DNA of 64,000 nt from Aliiruegeria sabulilitoris (lineage in GTDB: Bacteria; Pseudomonadota; Alphaproteobacteria; Rhodobacterales; Rhodobacteraceae), in contig NZ_LOAS01000012.1 in assembly GCF_001558155.1 (NCBI RefSeq), positions 124,001 to 188,000 on the forward strand. Direction: 5' to 3'. Both the position numbers and the translations under genes were made by a program. Below, in pieces: positions 8,902 to 19,042 of the stretch (the first letter of the stretch is position 1; each line of letters begins with the position of its first letter). The notes under the pieces are model-generated. The model was given only the letters and a program-made list of their open reading frames with translations, was not told the origin of the DNA and ran no database searches.

Positions 8902-9083
8902 CGCGCGCGAAGCGCGCGCCACCGAATGGAAGTATTTTCCGCGACACTGACATTCGGCCATGTTGTTCGGCGTAAATGCGTGACGGCCTGCCTTGTCGTC
9001 CACCGTTAGCGCCCCCTGCCTTGACGCGCCGCAGCATCCGGCTAGGGTGCCGCCAAAATGCACGAACGAACAGGGAGATCCCC

Positions 9084-9326
9084 ATGGCACAGCGCCTGCA
9101 CCTCGTCTTTGGTGGCGAACTTGTCGATCCGTCCAAGAACCAGTTCAAGAATATCGACGACATCCACATAGTCGGCATGTTTCCGGACTACGCCTCGGCC
9201 CATGATGCGTGGAAGGAAAATGCGCAGAAAACCGTGGACAACGCGCACATGCGCTACTTCATAGCACATCTGCACCGCCTGCGGGACGAAGAGACGGAAG
9301 CCTCTTCCACCGAGGAACTCGGCTGA
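9084..9326 (+). CDS. DUF4170 small protein
   Basis: This 80-residue cytoplasmic protein starts at ATG 9084, preceded by GGGAGA six bases away. The sequence (LHLVFGGELVDPSKNQFKN, then IHIVGMFPDYASAHDAWK and MRYFIAHLHRL) is the DUF4170 pattern, widespread in Alphaproteobacteria directly upstream of lipid A/KDO genes. No catalytic motif or membrane segment is visible. The fixed position in front of the KDO-transferase-like gene and lpxK suggests a supporting role in lipopolysaccharide synthesis, but the function is unknown. The next gene probably starts at 9335, within nine bases of this stop. Confidence 0.85.
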   Translation: MAQRLHLVFGGELVDPSKNQFKNIDDIHIVGMFPDYASAHDAWKENAQKTVDNAHMRYFIAHLHRLRDEETEASSTEELG

Positions 9327-9334
9327 GGCCACCC

Positions 9335-10597
9335 TTGGATGGCCTGACCCTTCCACGCCTGCGTGCGCATTTGCGCGCCTCAGGGCAGGTGCGCAAGCTT
9401 TCCAACGAGCTTGCGCACGGGGGAGAGCAAGGCCGCAATGCAGCCGAACAGCTTGCCCGCAGCGAGATGACTCGCCCCGATGGGCCGTTGGTCTGGTGCC
9501 ATGTTCCGGGGCGTATCGAGACGGGTGCTCTGGCGTCGCTGGTCGAAGGCCTGAATGCTGAGGTAGCGGGCACGTCCATGCTTGTCACCTCTCCCGACGC
9601 CGTGCGTTGCAGGCGCGCGATGAATACCGGTCAGTTTATTTGTCAATTGCCGCCGGTTGACAGCCCCCGCATAAACCTGCGTTTCCTGGACCACTGGGCC
9701 CCCGATGCCGGGATATGGTTCGAGCGGGTGGATTCGCCTATGCTGCTGGACGCAGCCGCGCGGCGCTCCGTGCCGCTCTTCTTGCAAAACGGTGTGGCTC
9801 CCGAAGCCACGACGCCGCGATCCCGCGCCATCGAACGCCGGCAATTGGGATTGTTCGAACGGATCTTCGTACTGGATTCGCACGAATTCGAGGGGGTTCG
9901 GTCCCTGGGAGCGGTGCCTGCGCGGGTCGAAGTCACCGGCCGTTTGACCCGGATCGCGCATCCGCCGCACTGTCTCGAAGCCGAGCGGATGGCGTTGGCG
10001 GAGGCGCTGCGGGGGCGGCCAAGCTGGCTGGCCGCGGCGCCCGATCCCAGCGAGATTCCGGCCATTCTCGAAGCGCACCGGGTGGCCCGGCGCTCAGCGC
10101 ATCGGCTGCTTCTGATCCTGATGCCACGAGAGGATTCGGAGGGGCCGGCCCTGACCAGGATGCTGCGCTCCGAAGGATGGAACGTGGCGCGGCGGGATGC
10201 GGATGAAGAGCCGGACGAGGCAACGGATATCTTCGTTGCCGACAGCAAGGAGGAGATCGGCCTGTTCTATCGGCTCGCGCCGGTGAGCTTTCTGGGCGGA
10301 ACCTTCTCGGATACGACTGTTCCGGCGGCCATTCACCCCGCTACTCTGGGGTCTGCGATCCTGTCTGGACCCTATTCCGGGGCCGAGGGCGAGACCCTGC
10401 GCAGGCTGCGCCGCGGCGGCGCTTGCCGGCTTGTCGCCGACAGCGAGCGTCTGGGGGCGGCCCTGACCGAGCTTCTGGCACCGGACCGTGCGGCGCTCCT
10501 CGCGCTCAACGCCTGGGATATTGCATCGGACGGAACCCAGGTTCTGGAGCGGTTGGTGAGGGTTGTGTCCGAGGCACTGAGATCAAGGACGGATTGA
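9335..10597 (+). CDS. waaA: Divergent KDO-transferase-like glycosyltransferase (WaaA/KdtA family)
   Basis: This would transfer 3-deoxy-D-manno-octulosonic acid onto lipid A precursors at the inner membrane. The N-terminal block [16 protein letters not shown] aligns with the WaaA block containing the catalytic Glu (usually HAASVGE). The C-terminal SFLGGTFSD...[16 protein letters not shown] aligns with the family's GGSLV...HNPLEPA...FGP block but is clearly changed: the GGHN part is lost. The N-terminal membrane anchor of typical WaaA is not evident. I chose the TTG at 9335 because it follows GAGG just after the DUF4170 stop; longer starts would run far into that gene. Its TGA overlaps the lpxK ATG by one base. 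Context supports lipid A work; exact donor or acceptor may differ. Confidence 0.72.
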   Translation: MDGLTLPRLRAHLRASGQVRKLSNELAHGGEQGRNAAEQLARSEMTRPDGPLVWCHVPGRIETGALASLVEGLNAEVAGTSMLVTSPDAVRCRRAMNTGQFICQLPPVDSPRINLRFLDHWAPDAGIWFERVDSPMLLDAAARRSVPLFLQNGVAPEATTPRSRAIERRQLGLFERIFVLDSHEFEGVRSLGAVPARVEVTGRLTRIAHPPHCLEAERMALAEALRGRPSWLAAAPDPSEIPAILEAHRVARRSAHRLLLILMPREDSEGPALTRMLRSEGWNVARRDADEEPDEATDIFVADSKEEIGLFYRLAPVSFLGGTFSDTTVPAAIHPATLGSAILSGPYSGAEGETLRRLRRGGACRLVADSERLGAALTELLAPDRAALLALNAWDIASDGTQVLERLVRVVSEALRSRTD

Positions 10598-11586
10598 TGC
10601 GCGCACCGGAATTCTGGAACAGGCCACCCGAGAGCCCGGGGCTCGCGGCACGGCTTCTCGCGCCGCTTGGTGCGCTCTACGGCGCCGCAACCGCGCGCCG
10701 CCTGAGCGGGGCGAGGGGGTATCTGAGCGAAATCCCTGTGATCTGTGTCGGAAATATCAGCGCTGGCGGCACCGGAAAGACCCCGACTGTCATCGCACTG
10801 GCCCAGCGGCTGGGCGAGGGTACTCATGTCGTCACGCGGGGGCATGGCGGGCGCCTGGAAGGCCCTGTTGAGGTCGACCCGACCCAGCATGAGTCCGACG
10901 ACGTTGGTGATGAACCCTTGCTGATCGCGGCTTTCGCGCCGGTCTGGGTAGCCAAGGACCGGGCTGCGGGTGTGCGGGCCGCCGAGGCCGCTGGGGCAAA
11001 ATGCGTCCTGCTGGATGACGGTTTTCAAAATCCGTGGGTCGAGAAAGCGGCCTCCATTGTCGTTGTCGATGCCGCGCGTGGCTTTGGCAATGGCCGTTGC
11101 ATTCCCGCCGGCCCGCTGCGCGAAAGCGTTCCTGCGGGGCTGGCCCGGGCCGATCTCGTCCTGACCATCGGGTCGGAAGAGATGCAGCTGCGGTTCTCCG
11201 AAACCTGGGGAGCGGCGGTCGAGGCGGCCAGAGTGCCCCGGGCGCGCGGCGCGCTGGTGCCGCTGCAGACGGGCATGGACTGGGAGGGGCTGCGGGTGCT
11301 GGCCTTTGCCGGGATCGGCTACCCGGAGAAATTCTTTCACACCCTGCGCGGGCTGGGGGCCGAGATCCTGCGGGCCGAGGCGTTGGAAGACCACCAGCCG
11401 CTGACCCCCGCCCTGATCTCCCGGCTGGAGACAGAGGCCCAACGGCTTGGCGCTCAACTGGTGACAACGGAAAAGGACGCCGTGCGGATGCCGGCGTCCT
11501 TCAGGCGGAACGTGTTGAGTGTTCCCGTGCGACTGGAGCTGGAGGATTGGGCGCCGCTGGATCGGCTGCTGACGCCCACCTGCTAG
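10597..11586 (+). CDS. lpxK: LpxK, tetraacyldisaccharide 4'-kinase
   Basis: LpxK phosphorylates the 4' position of the lipid A disaccharide on the inner face of the inner membrane. The Walker A loop is clear ([12 protein letters not shown], residues about 50–61). The family motif DDGFQN occurs near residue 147, followed by PAGPLRE and VTTEKDAVR near the C-terminus. The usual SRGYGG appears as TRGHGG. Length (329 aa) is normal. The ATG at 10597 overlaps the previous stop (TGATG). It is the last gene of the plus-strand run that begins with pmbA and ends four bases before the convergent DsbA-like gene. Confidence 0.94.
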   Translation: MRAPEFWNRPPESPGLAARLLAPLGALYGAATARRLSGARGYLSEIPVICVGNISAGGTGKTPTVIALAQRLGEGTHVVTRGHGGRLEGPVEVDPTQHESDDVGDEPLLIAAFAPVWVAKDRAAGVRAAEAAGAKCVLLDDGFQNPWVEKAASIVVVDAARGFGNGRCIPAGPLRESVPAGLARADLVLTIGSEEMQLRFSETWGAAVEAARVPRARGALVPLQTGMDWEGLRVLAFAGIGYPEKFFHTLRGLGAEILRAEALEDHQPLTPALISRLETEAQRLGAQLVTTEKDAVRMPASFRRNVLSVPVRLELEDWAPLDRLLTPTC

Positions 11587-11589
11587 CGC

Positions 11590-12240
11590 TTACTCGGCCA
11601 GTTTCTCGTCGAGCAACTTGGAGAAATCCGCGTAGCTCATGTTGGAGTATTTCTCGCCATTGATGATGAAGCTCGGCGTGGAGTTGATGTCATGCTCCTC
11701 GGAGTTGGCTTCCCACCACGCGTAGAGGGTCTGTGCCATGTCGGCATCCTGCAGACAGGCATCGACCTTCTCGTCGGTCAGGCCCGCCTTGCGGCCGACC
11801 TTGCGCAGGTTGTCGGCAATCTGCGCCGGCTCGCCGGAAGCCCAGGCGGAGATATCGTCCATCAGAAGGTGCTGAACGCCGAAATAACGCATAGGATCGC
11901 AGCGTGCGACCATCGAGGCCCAGAGGCCTGGGCGGTCGAAATAGACATCCCGGAAGGTGAAGCCGATCTTGTTGGTGTCGATGTAATTCTTGCGGATTTC
12001 CTGAAAGACCGTTTTCTCGAAATTCGCACAATGGCCGCAGGTGAAGGACGCGTATTCGATCACTTGCACCTTGGCGTCCGGGCTGCCCAGCGTCATCTCG
12101 ACAACTTCATGGCCCTCGGCGGCCTGTGCGGCACCCACCAGCGCGGGCAGTTGTGGCGTGCTGGCGTTTTGGCTCATCCAGTAGCCGATACCGGTGGCTG
12201 CTACGGCGGCCAGGGCCGTCATGGTGAGGTAGCGCTTCAT
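11590..12240 (-). CDS. DsbA-family periplasmic thiol oxidoreductase
   Basis: This 216-residue exported protein has an N-terminal signal/anchor (about residues 5–22), an Ala-rich linker ending at AQAAEG, and a thioredoxin-DsbA domain. The active site is CGHC (SFTCGHCANFE) and the cis-proline loop is STPSFIING. It would introduce or shuffle disulfides in envelope proteins. The shape (short DsbA with FRDVYFDRPGLWASM) matches the ‘DSBA oxidoreductase’ group of Rhodobacteraceae rather than E. coli DsbA. It starts 14 bases after the dciA stop, with GGAG upstream of the ATG, so dciA and this gene form a two-gene operon. Confidence 0.92.
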   Translation of the reverse strand: MKRYLTMTALAAVAATGIGYWMSQNASTPQLPALVGAAQAAEGHEVVEMTLGSPDAKVQVIEYASFTCGHCANFEKTVFQEIRKNYIDTNKIGFTFRDVYFDRPGLWASMVARCDPMRYFGVQHLLMDDISAWASGEPAQIADNLRKVGRKAGLTDEKVDACLQDADMAQTLYAWWEANSEEHDINSTPSFIINGEKYSNMSYADFSKLLDEKLAE

Positions 12241-12254
12241 TCAGGGGTCTCCGA

Positions 12255-12785
12255 TCAGGTCTTTTTGGATTTCTGGAATACGTCGGCGCCGAGCGCTTCC
12301 AATGCGCGGCGAAGCCCGTCATCGGCCACGTCCGCGGCAAGGTCGGCTGCTTGTTCGAAACAGGCCGCGTCCGGCTGCTTTGGCGCCGGCTTCGCGACAG
12401 GCCGGAATTCCGCCTGGCCGTCGGCGAAACCGGTGGGCGATGTCTGGGTAAAACGGATGCGCGCGATGGCGTTGTAGCCGTAGACGGCGTTGATCTTCTC
12501 GCGCAGGCGCGGCTCTTGCATTTGCAGCATCGGCCCCTGGGCACCCGTGGTCAGAACGGTCAGCGTCGCGCCGAAACCGCCCTTGGTGTAGGAGACCGAT
12601 ACAGGTCGGGAAACCTCGGAAAACTCGGCGCCGACGATCTCGGCCCAATGGGTCAGCAGGCGCGTCTCCGAAAAGCCACGGCTCTCGGAGGCCTTGCGAA
12701 TCCGCTGCGCGAGCAGACCGGATGTCCGCTCGAAGCCGCGCTTGCGGCGCGGGGCTGGTTTCGTGCTGTCCTGACGCGGCTTCAT
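12255..12785 (-). CDS. dciA: DciA-like DUF721 protein (replicative helicase loader/regulator)
   Basis: DUF721 proteins include DciA, which helps load the DnaB helicase at replication start in bacteria lacking DnaC. The KH-like domain occupies residues about 20–110 (LLAQRIRKA, THWAEIVGAEFSEVSRP, LREKINAVYGYNAIARIRF). A low-complexity Pro/Ala tail follows. I use the ATG at 12785 (176 aa); a TTG at 12794 would add three residues. It is divergent from mutY across an 81-base promoter region, and upstream of the DsbA-like gene in an operon. The family match is good; DciA function is inferred from the family. Confidence 0.82.
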   Translation of the reverse strand: MKPRQDSTKPAPRRKRGFERTSGLLAQRIRKASESRGFSETRLLTHWAEIVGAEFSEVSRPVSVSYTKGGFGATLTVLTTGAQGPMLQMQEPRLREKINAVYGYNAIARIRFTQTSPTGFADGQAEFRPVAKPAPKQPDAACFEQAADLAADVADDGLRRALEALGADVFQKSKKT

Positions 12786-12866
12786 GCCTGACAAATCTCC
12801 TGTTCCGCACTATCTTACCCGTCTGTGCGACAGGAACCAGCACTACGCGGCGACGGAGAATAAATA

Positions 12867-13934
12867 TTGCGTGACGATGACGTCAAGGCGGCGGGCGGTG
12901 CGCTGCTGGATTGGTACGATCGCCATGCGCGGGTTTTGCCCTGGCGGGTTGCGCCAGCGGATTTGCGCGCCGGGGTCCGGCCGGACCCTTACCGGGTGTG
13001 GCTGTCCGAAGTGATGCTGCAGCAGACGACAGTTGCGGCCGTCGGACCCAAATTCGAACGTTTCCTGTCGCTCTGGCCGGATGTGCACGCTCTGGCCGGG
13101 GCGGCGGATGCCGATGTCATGGCCGAATGGGCGGGGCTTGGATACTATGCGCGGGCGCGGAACCTGTTGAAATGCGCGCGGGCTGTGTCCGGTGAGTGGG
13201 AAGGAGAATTTCCACGCGAACGCGCGGAACTGCTCACCCTGCCGGGGATCGGACCCTACACGGCGGCCGCGATCTCGGCGATCGCCTTTGACCGCCCGGA
13301 AGTGGTGGTGGATGGCAATGTCGAGCGCGTCGTGTCGCGGCTCTTTGCCGTCGAAACACCGCTGCCACAGGCCAAGCCGGAACTGACCGAGTTGGCCGGC
13401 AAGCTCACGCCGGCGCGGCGGCCCGGCGATCACGCGCAGGCGATGATGGATCTCGGCGCGACGATCTGCAGTCCGACGAAACCTGCTTGCGGAATCTGCC
13501 CGCTCGTGACGCCCTGCCGTGCGCGGGCTGCAGGCAATGCAGCCGAACTACCGCGAAAGAGCCGCAAGGCGCCCAAGCCGGTGCGGCTGGGGTACGCTTA
13601 TGTTGCCCGCCGAAGCGATGGGGCGTTGCTGCTGGAACGCCGTCCACCGCGCGGGCTGCTCGGGGGGATGCTCGGCTGGCCGGGGAGCGACTGGGGCGAC
13701 TCACCCACAGAGGCGCCGCCATTCGCCGCTGATTGGCAGGAGGTGCCAGGCGAAGTGCGCCACACATTCACCCATTTCCATCTCCGGCTGGCCATTCGCG
13801 TGGCATGTGTCAGCCATGAGGTTGGTGCAAGTCGCGGTGATTTCGTGGACAAAGCGGAATTTGAGCCGTCTTCGTTGCCAACCCTGATGCGAAAAGTCTG
13901 GAAGCTCGCGGAATCCTCCCTGCCGCCGCTTTGA
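12867..13934 (+). CDS. mutY: MutY, A/G-specific adenine glycosylase
   Basis: MutY removes adenine mispaired with 8-oxoguanine. The helix-hairpin-helix/catalytic core is clear: SEVMLQQTTV with catalytic Glu near residue 48, LPGIGPYTAAAI, and VVVDGNVERV. An iron–sulfur cluster loop follows near residues 201–217 (C-x6-C-x2-C-x5-C, within ICSPTKPACGICPLVTPC). The C-terminal ~120 residues form the NUDIX-like domain that reads 8-oxoG. Start is TTG at 12867, with GGAGAA about seven bases upstream. The gene is divergent from dciA. Confidence 0.94.
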   Translation: MRDDDVKAAGGALLDWYDRHARVLPWRVAPADLRAGVRPDPYRVWLSEVMLQQTTVAAVGPKFERFLSLWPDVHALAGAADADVMAEWAGLGYYARARNLLKCARAVSGEWEGEFPRERAELLTLPGIGPYTAAAISAIAFDRPEVVVDGNVERVVSRLFAVETPLPQAKPELTELAGKLTPARRPGDHAQAMMDLGATICSPTKPACGICPLVTPCRARAAGNAAELPRKSRKAPKPVRLGYAYVARRSDGALLLERRPPRGLLGGMLGWPGSDWGDSPTEAPPFAADWQEVPGEVRHTFTHFHLRLAIRVACVSHEVGASRGDFVDKAEFEPSSLPTLMRKVWKLAESSLPPL

Positions 13935-13989
13935 TCGCCGACGCCGAAGGCGTATGCTCGGTGCAGTTTTCCAGACGGCAGGTCCGACG

Positions 13990-15123
13990 ATGATCCCCGC
14001 TTCCCAGGTTGCCCGTTTCCAGAATGCCCTGCCGTTCTGGCTCTCTCTGCTCATGGTGCCACTGGCCTATCTGTCGGCCACGCGGGGCGGGGTCTGGGTC
14101 TTTGTCCTGCCGCTCTTTTCCTGGGGCATGTTCTCGATTCTGGACGAGATCACAGGCCTCTACGAGGAAGACGCCGATCTGGCCACGCGTGATGACGAGC
14201 TGTTCTGGTATCGGCTGATCACGCTGATCTGGTTCCCGGTCCAATTCGGAACGCTGTTCTGGTTGATCTCCTACGTGCCCGACGCCGCGCACCTGACCTG
14301 GCCGGAGAAATTCATGGTGTTCTTCGGAATGGGCATCGTGTCCGGCACGACCGGCATCGTCTATGCCCATGAGTTGATGCATCAGCGCAACCGGCTCGAA
14401 CGCTGGCTGGGAGACCTGCTGATGGCGAGCGTGCTCTACGGCCATTTCCGCACCGAGCACTTGCTGGTTCATCACCGCTATGTCGGTACGCCGCGCGATG
14501 CAGTGACCGCGCGCTATAACGAGGGCTTTCACCGCTTCTTCTTCCGGGTCCTGCCCGGTTGCGCGGTCTCGGCCTTCCACGCCGAGAAGGCCATGCTCGC
14601 CCGCAAGGGCCTGCCCTGGCATCACCGCTCCAACCCGTTCTGGCGCTACTGGAGCCTTCAGGCGCTGTTTCTGGCGCTGGCGCTGTTCGTCGGCGGCTGG
14701 GGTGGGCTGCTGCTCTTCTGCTGGCAGGCGCTGGTTGCGGTCTGGCAGTTGGAGGTCGTCAATTACGTCGAGCATTACGGTCTGACGCGGAAACATCTGG
14801 GCGAGGGGCGCTATGAGCATGTGCTGCCCCGGCATAGCTGGAACGCCTCGCATCGCGCGTCCAACTGGCTGCTGATCAACCTGCAGCGCCATTCGGACCA
14901 CCATTACAAGCCGCAGCGCCGTTTCCCGCTGTTGCAGACCTACTCCGAGGAGGAGGCGCCGCAATTGCCATATGGCTACCCGGTGATGGCTTTCCTGGCG
15001 ATGATCCCGCCGCTCTGGCGGCGGCGGATGAATCCAAGGGTGCGGGCGTGGCGGCGGCAGTTCTATCCGGATGTTCAGGACTGGAGACCCTATAAATTCG
15101 CGACCAACCCTATGCCGCGATAG
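13990..15123 (+). CDS. alkB: AlkB-type alkane 1-monooxygenase
   Basis: This is an integral-membrane di-iron hydroxylase that oxidises terminal methyl groups of medium-chain alkanes. With the start at 13990 (377 aa; ATG 13954 is an alternative), the diagnostic histidine boxes are HELMH at about 127–131, HLLVHHRY at 157–164, the NYVEHYGL signature and LQRHSDHHY. About six membrane segments surround them. AlkB needs a rubredoxin and reductase for electrons; neither is adjacent, so they must be encoded elsewhere. It follows mutY by 55 bases on the same strand and no regulator is next to it. Family-level call is strong; the substrate (alkane or another hydrophobic methyl) is not certain. Confidence 0.93.
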   Translation: MIPASQVARFQNALPFWLSLLMVPLAYLSATRGGVWVFVLPLFSWGMFSILDEITGLYEEDADLATRDDELFWYRLITLIWFPVQFGTLFWLISYVPDAAHLTWPEKFMVFFGMGIVSGTTGIVYAHELMHQRNRLERWLGDLLMASVLYGHFRTEHLLVHHRYVGTPRDAVTARYNEGFHRFFFRVLPGCAVSAFHAEKAMLARKGLPWHHRSNPFWRYWSLQALFLALALFVGGWGGLLLFCWQALVAVWQLEVVNYVEHYGLTRKHLGEGRYEHVLPRHSWNASHRASNWLLINLQRHSDHHYKPQRRFPLLQTYSEEEAPQLPYGYPVMAFLAMIPPLWRRRMNPRVRAWRRQFYPDVQDWRPYKFATNPMPR

Positions 15124-15177
15124 CGGGCCGCCAGAAAGCCCTTGCATCCAAGGGCTGGCCCACGCCATTTGACCGGC

Positions 15178-16380
15178 ATGGACAAGGTGCAGCGTCAATA
15201 CGAAGATTTTCCCTATCCGGAACGCGACCCGGCCGACGAAAAACGCCGGCTGGTTGTCGGTTCCCCCTCCTATCCGTTCGAGATCGACCACCACCTGTTT
15301 GGTGGCAAACGCGACTGGAAGGCGGGAACCTCGATTCTAGTCGCCGGTGGTGGCACGGGCGACGGGCTGGTGCAGATGGCGCAGATCCTGACCAATGCCA
15401 GTGCGCCCTACGAGATCACCTATCTCGACCTGTCGGAGAAATCCCGCGAGATCGCCGAGGCGCGAATCGCCACGCGCGGGCTCAAGGGCGTGCGGTTTCA
15501 TACCGATAGCCTGCTAAATGCCGCCGATTACGGGAAATTCGACTATATCGACTGCTGCGGCGTGCTCCATCACCTGCCAGAGCCGCAGGCTGGCTTCGAC
15601 GCGCTCGCGTCAGCCCTCGCTCCCAAGGGTGGCATGGGGCTCATGGTCTACGCGCCACATGGCCGTTCGGGCGTGTATCCGTTGCAGGATGCCTTCAACG
15701 CGTTGACCGATGGCATGACGCCCGAAGAGGCCATCGCGGTGGCTCGAAAGATCCTCGCCAAACTTCCCGAGGGGCATCCGTTCAAGCGCAACCAGCAGTT
15801 GGTCGACCACGAGGTGAGCGATGCGGGCTTTCTCGACCTGCTGCTGCACGGGCGCGACCGCCCCTACACGGTAACCCAGTTGCAGGAAGCCATCGAAGGT
15901 GCGGGCCTTTCCTGCGTGGCGATGATCCCGCCTGCGCAATACGACCCCGCGCCGTTCCTGCCGAAAGGGCTTGCGCCCGAGCTCGGGCCGCGCGCCGCGA
16001 TGCAGGCGGCCGAGAACCTGCGCGGCACGATCAAGGTCCATATCGCCTACGCGACATGGCCGGACCGTGCCGAGGCCGCACTGGCCCGCCCAAAGGACCT
16101 TTCGCTGGTTCCGCATCTCAAGGGGGTGGCCGGGTCGGCGCTGGCGAAAGCCATCGCGGCCAAGGGGCAGGTCAACATGACGCTCGGCGGGGAAAGCCTG
16201 CGGTTGAGCTTGCCGAAAAAGGCGGCCCCGCTGCTGGCCGGGATCGACGGGAAGGCCTCACTTTCCGCCATCGCAAAGCGTCGCGGGATGGACCCGTTTG
16301 CCTTTGGAGCGCTCTGGGCCGAGCTCGACCGCGTGCTCGCCGGTTGGGGGTTGCTCCACTATTCCAGCCTTGTGCCTTGA
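15178..16380 (+). CDS. Class I SAM-dependent methyltransferase
   Basis: The 400-residue protein begins MDKVQRQYEDFPYPERDPAD, a start conserved in a group of bacterial methyltransferases. The SAM-binding motif I is ILVAGGGTGDG near residue 57. An acidic motif II is YLDLSEKS, and the DCCGVLHHLPEP / APKGGMGLMVYAP segments are motifs IV–VI of the Rossmann fold. A C-terminal region of about 120 residues after the methyltransferase fold ends in a winged-helix-like segment. Substrate is unknown. It follows alkB on the same strand after 54 bases, but no functional link is obvious. It converges with ccrM. Confidence 0.85.
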   Translation: MDKVQRQYEDFPYPERDPADEKRRLVVGSPSYPFEIDHHLFGGKRDWKAGTSILVAGGGTGDGLVQMAQILTNASAPYEITYLDLSEKSREIAEARIATRGLKGVRFHTDSLLNAADYGKFDYIDCCGVLHHLPEPQAGFDALASALAPKGGMGLMVYAPHGRSGVYPLQDAFNALTDGMTPEEAIAVARKILAKLPEGHPFKRNQQLVDHEVSDAGFLDLLLHGRDRPYTVTQLQEAIEGAGLSCVAMIPPAQYDPAPFLPKGLAPELGPRAAMQAAENLRGTIKVHIAYATWPDRAEAALARPKDLSLVPHLKGVAGSALAKAIAAKGQVNMTLGGESLRLSLPKKAAPLLAGIDGKASLSAIAKRRGMDPFAFGALWAELDRVLAGWGLLHYSSLVP

Positions 16381-16396
16381 AGCCTGAAACGGACTG

Positions 16397-16425
16397 AAAA
16401 AACCCCGCCTTTGGACAAGGCGGGG
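16397..16425 (-). terminator. Rho-independent terminator of ccrM
   Basis: A perfect 9-bp stem (16403–16411 with 16417–16425) has a 5-base loop and is flanked on the left by six A residues. On the minus strand this reads as a GC-rich hairpin followed by a U-run, so it ends transcription coming from ccrM. It lies in the convergent gap with the methyltransferase gene. Confidence 0.88.
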
Positions 16426-16483
16426 CAAGTAGGTGCCGCTGTAGTCAGGCCACAGGCACCGGCGGTAACTGATTGAAATTATG

Positions 16484-17685
<1,202 letters not shown>

Positions 17686-17687
<2 letters not shown>

Positions 17688-18315
17688 AAAGGCTTGTCGA
17701 ATTCTCTTGATACAAGATATTGCGCACCGGGGCGAAGGAACGCCTATGATGTGGGGTTACCCCAAGATCTCGGAGTGCCTTTTTATGCTCAGCCGTCGGG
17801 TATCCGGCATTGCGTTCCCAGCCGTAGCCGGGATGCTGTTGCGCCAAATCCACCATCAGGCGGTCGCGCGCCACTTTTGCCACGATCGAGGCCGCCGCGA
17901 TGGACAGACATTTCGCGTCTCCCTTGACCACGGTCTGCCCCGCGCAGGTGAGTCCCCGGGGAGTCATGTTGCCGTCGATCAGGGCAAGGTCCGGGAGCGC
18001 GGGCAGGCGCTCCAGCGCCCGCAGCATGGCCAGGTGGGAGGCGCGCAGGATGTTGACAGCGTCGATCTCCTCCACCCCGACATGCACGATTGCGACCTGC
18101 GCGGTTTCGAGGATCAGATCCGCCAGCACATCGCGTTTCTTCGCACTCAGCTTCTTGCTGTCGTTCAAGCCTTCCGGAATGGCGTCCGGGTCCAGAATGA
18201 CAGCGGCGGCGGTGACGGGACCGGCCAGCGGGCCGCGCCCGACCTCGTCGACACCGGCGACGAGGCGCGCACCACCCTGCCAGGCGGCTTTTTCAAAGGA
18301 GAGATCGGGCTTCAT
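17686..18315 (-). CDS. rnhB: Ribonuclease HII
   Basis: RNase HII cuts RNA in RNA–DNA hybrids and removes misincorporated ribonucleotides. The active-site acidic residues are in the family motifs: [13 protein letters not shown] (Asp23-Glu24), LIDGN, and [12 protein letters not shown], with [15 protein letters not shown] near the C-terminus. I start at ATG 18315 (209 aa). A frame extension to 18366 adds 17 unconserved residues and overlaps the GST gene by 11 bases. It lies upstream of ccrM on the same strand, an order common in Alphaproteobacteria. Confidence 0.94.
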
Positions 18316-18355
18316 CGCAAGGGTCTTTGGATTGGCGCCAAGACTGGGGACGGGG

Positions 18356-18961
18356 TCAATCCCCATCGCCGCCTTCCGCCGCCATCGCCCGTTTCAGGGC
18401 AGGGCGGTTGCACATGCGTTCCAGATAATCCGCCAGTTTCGGCTCGACGATGGGAAAACGCGCGGTCTGGGCCCACATGCCGCAATGGGCCAGGATGATG
18501 TCGGGCACGGTCATGCTCTCGCCCATCAGGTAAGTGCCCTCGCCCATGCGGCTGACCAGCGTTCGCTGGCTGCGTTCGAACTCCCATTTCAGGCTCTTCT
18601 TGATCGCGCTTTCGCGCAACTCCTCGGGCAGGATGAAGCTGTGCCGTGCGGCCATCCACAGTGCCGCGTCGAACTCGTCGAGCAGGAACTGGGTCAGGCT
18701 GTCCTGCCGCGCGCGCTCGAGGGTGCCGGCGGCAAAGGTGAAGTTGTCGTGATGATCCGCCAGATAGGCGAGGATCGCCGTCGAATCGGTGATCGGCGTA
18801 TTGTCCACGACCAGCACGGGCACCTTGCCCGTCGGGTTGACTGCAACGACATCCGGGGAACGCGGCGCGGCGGCGACAAGCTCGTAGGGTAGTCCCAGCT
18901 CTTCGAGCATCCAAACGACGCGCAACGTGCGGCTTTGGAGCTTTCCGATCACTGAGTACAT
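18356..18961 (-). CDS. Glutathione S-transferase family protein
   Basis: This is a 201-residue cytosolic GST. The thioredoxin-like N-terminal domain has [19 protein letters not shown] and the glutathione-binding [12 protein letters not shown]...[13 protein letters not shown] (cis-Pro and the Asp/Ser-Thr pair). The all-helical C-terminal domain includes [14 protein letters not shown] chose the ATG at 18961 because GGGAGG sits about eight bases upstream; a start at 18988 would add nine residues. Substrate cannot be predicted. It lies 40 bases upstream of rnhB. Confidence 0.88.
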   Translation of the reverse strand: MYSVIGKLQSRTLRVVWMLEELGLPYELVAAAPRSPDVVAVNPTGKVPVLVVDNTPITDSTAILAYLADHHDNFTFAAGTLERARQDSLTQFLLDEFDAALWMAARHSFILPEELRESAIKKSLKWEFERSQRTLVSRMGEGTYLMGESMTVPDIILAHCGMWAQTARFPIVEPKLADYLERMCNRPALKRAMAAEGGDGD

Positions 18962-19042
18962 TGGCTTCCCTCCCCTTGATTTCGCCACGCTGTCACGGAC
19001 AGCGGGAAGGGTAAAGATCGAAAGCGGAGCGTCGTCGCCGCG

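Noticed and set aside
8748-9083. Possible small gene in the intergenic gap
   Set aside because: Frames are short and the region is filled by the inverted repeat and a GC hairpin.
10423-10596. A longer lpxK start
   Set aside because: It would overlap 174 bases of the previous gene; the ATG at 10597 fits the family and overlaps the stop by one base.
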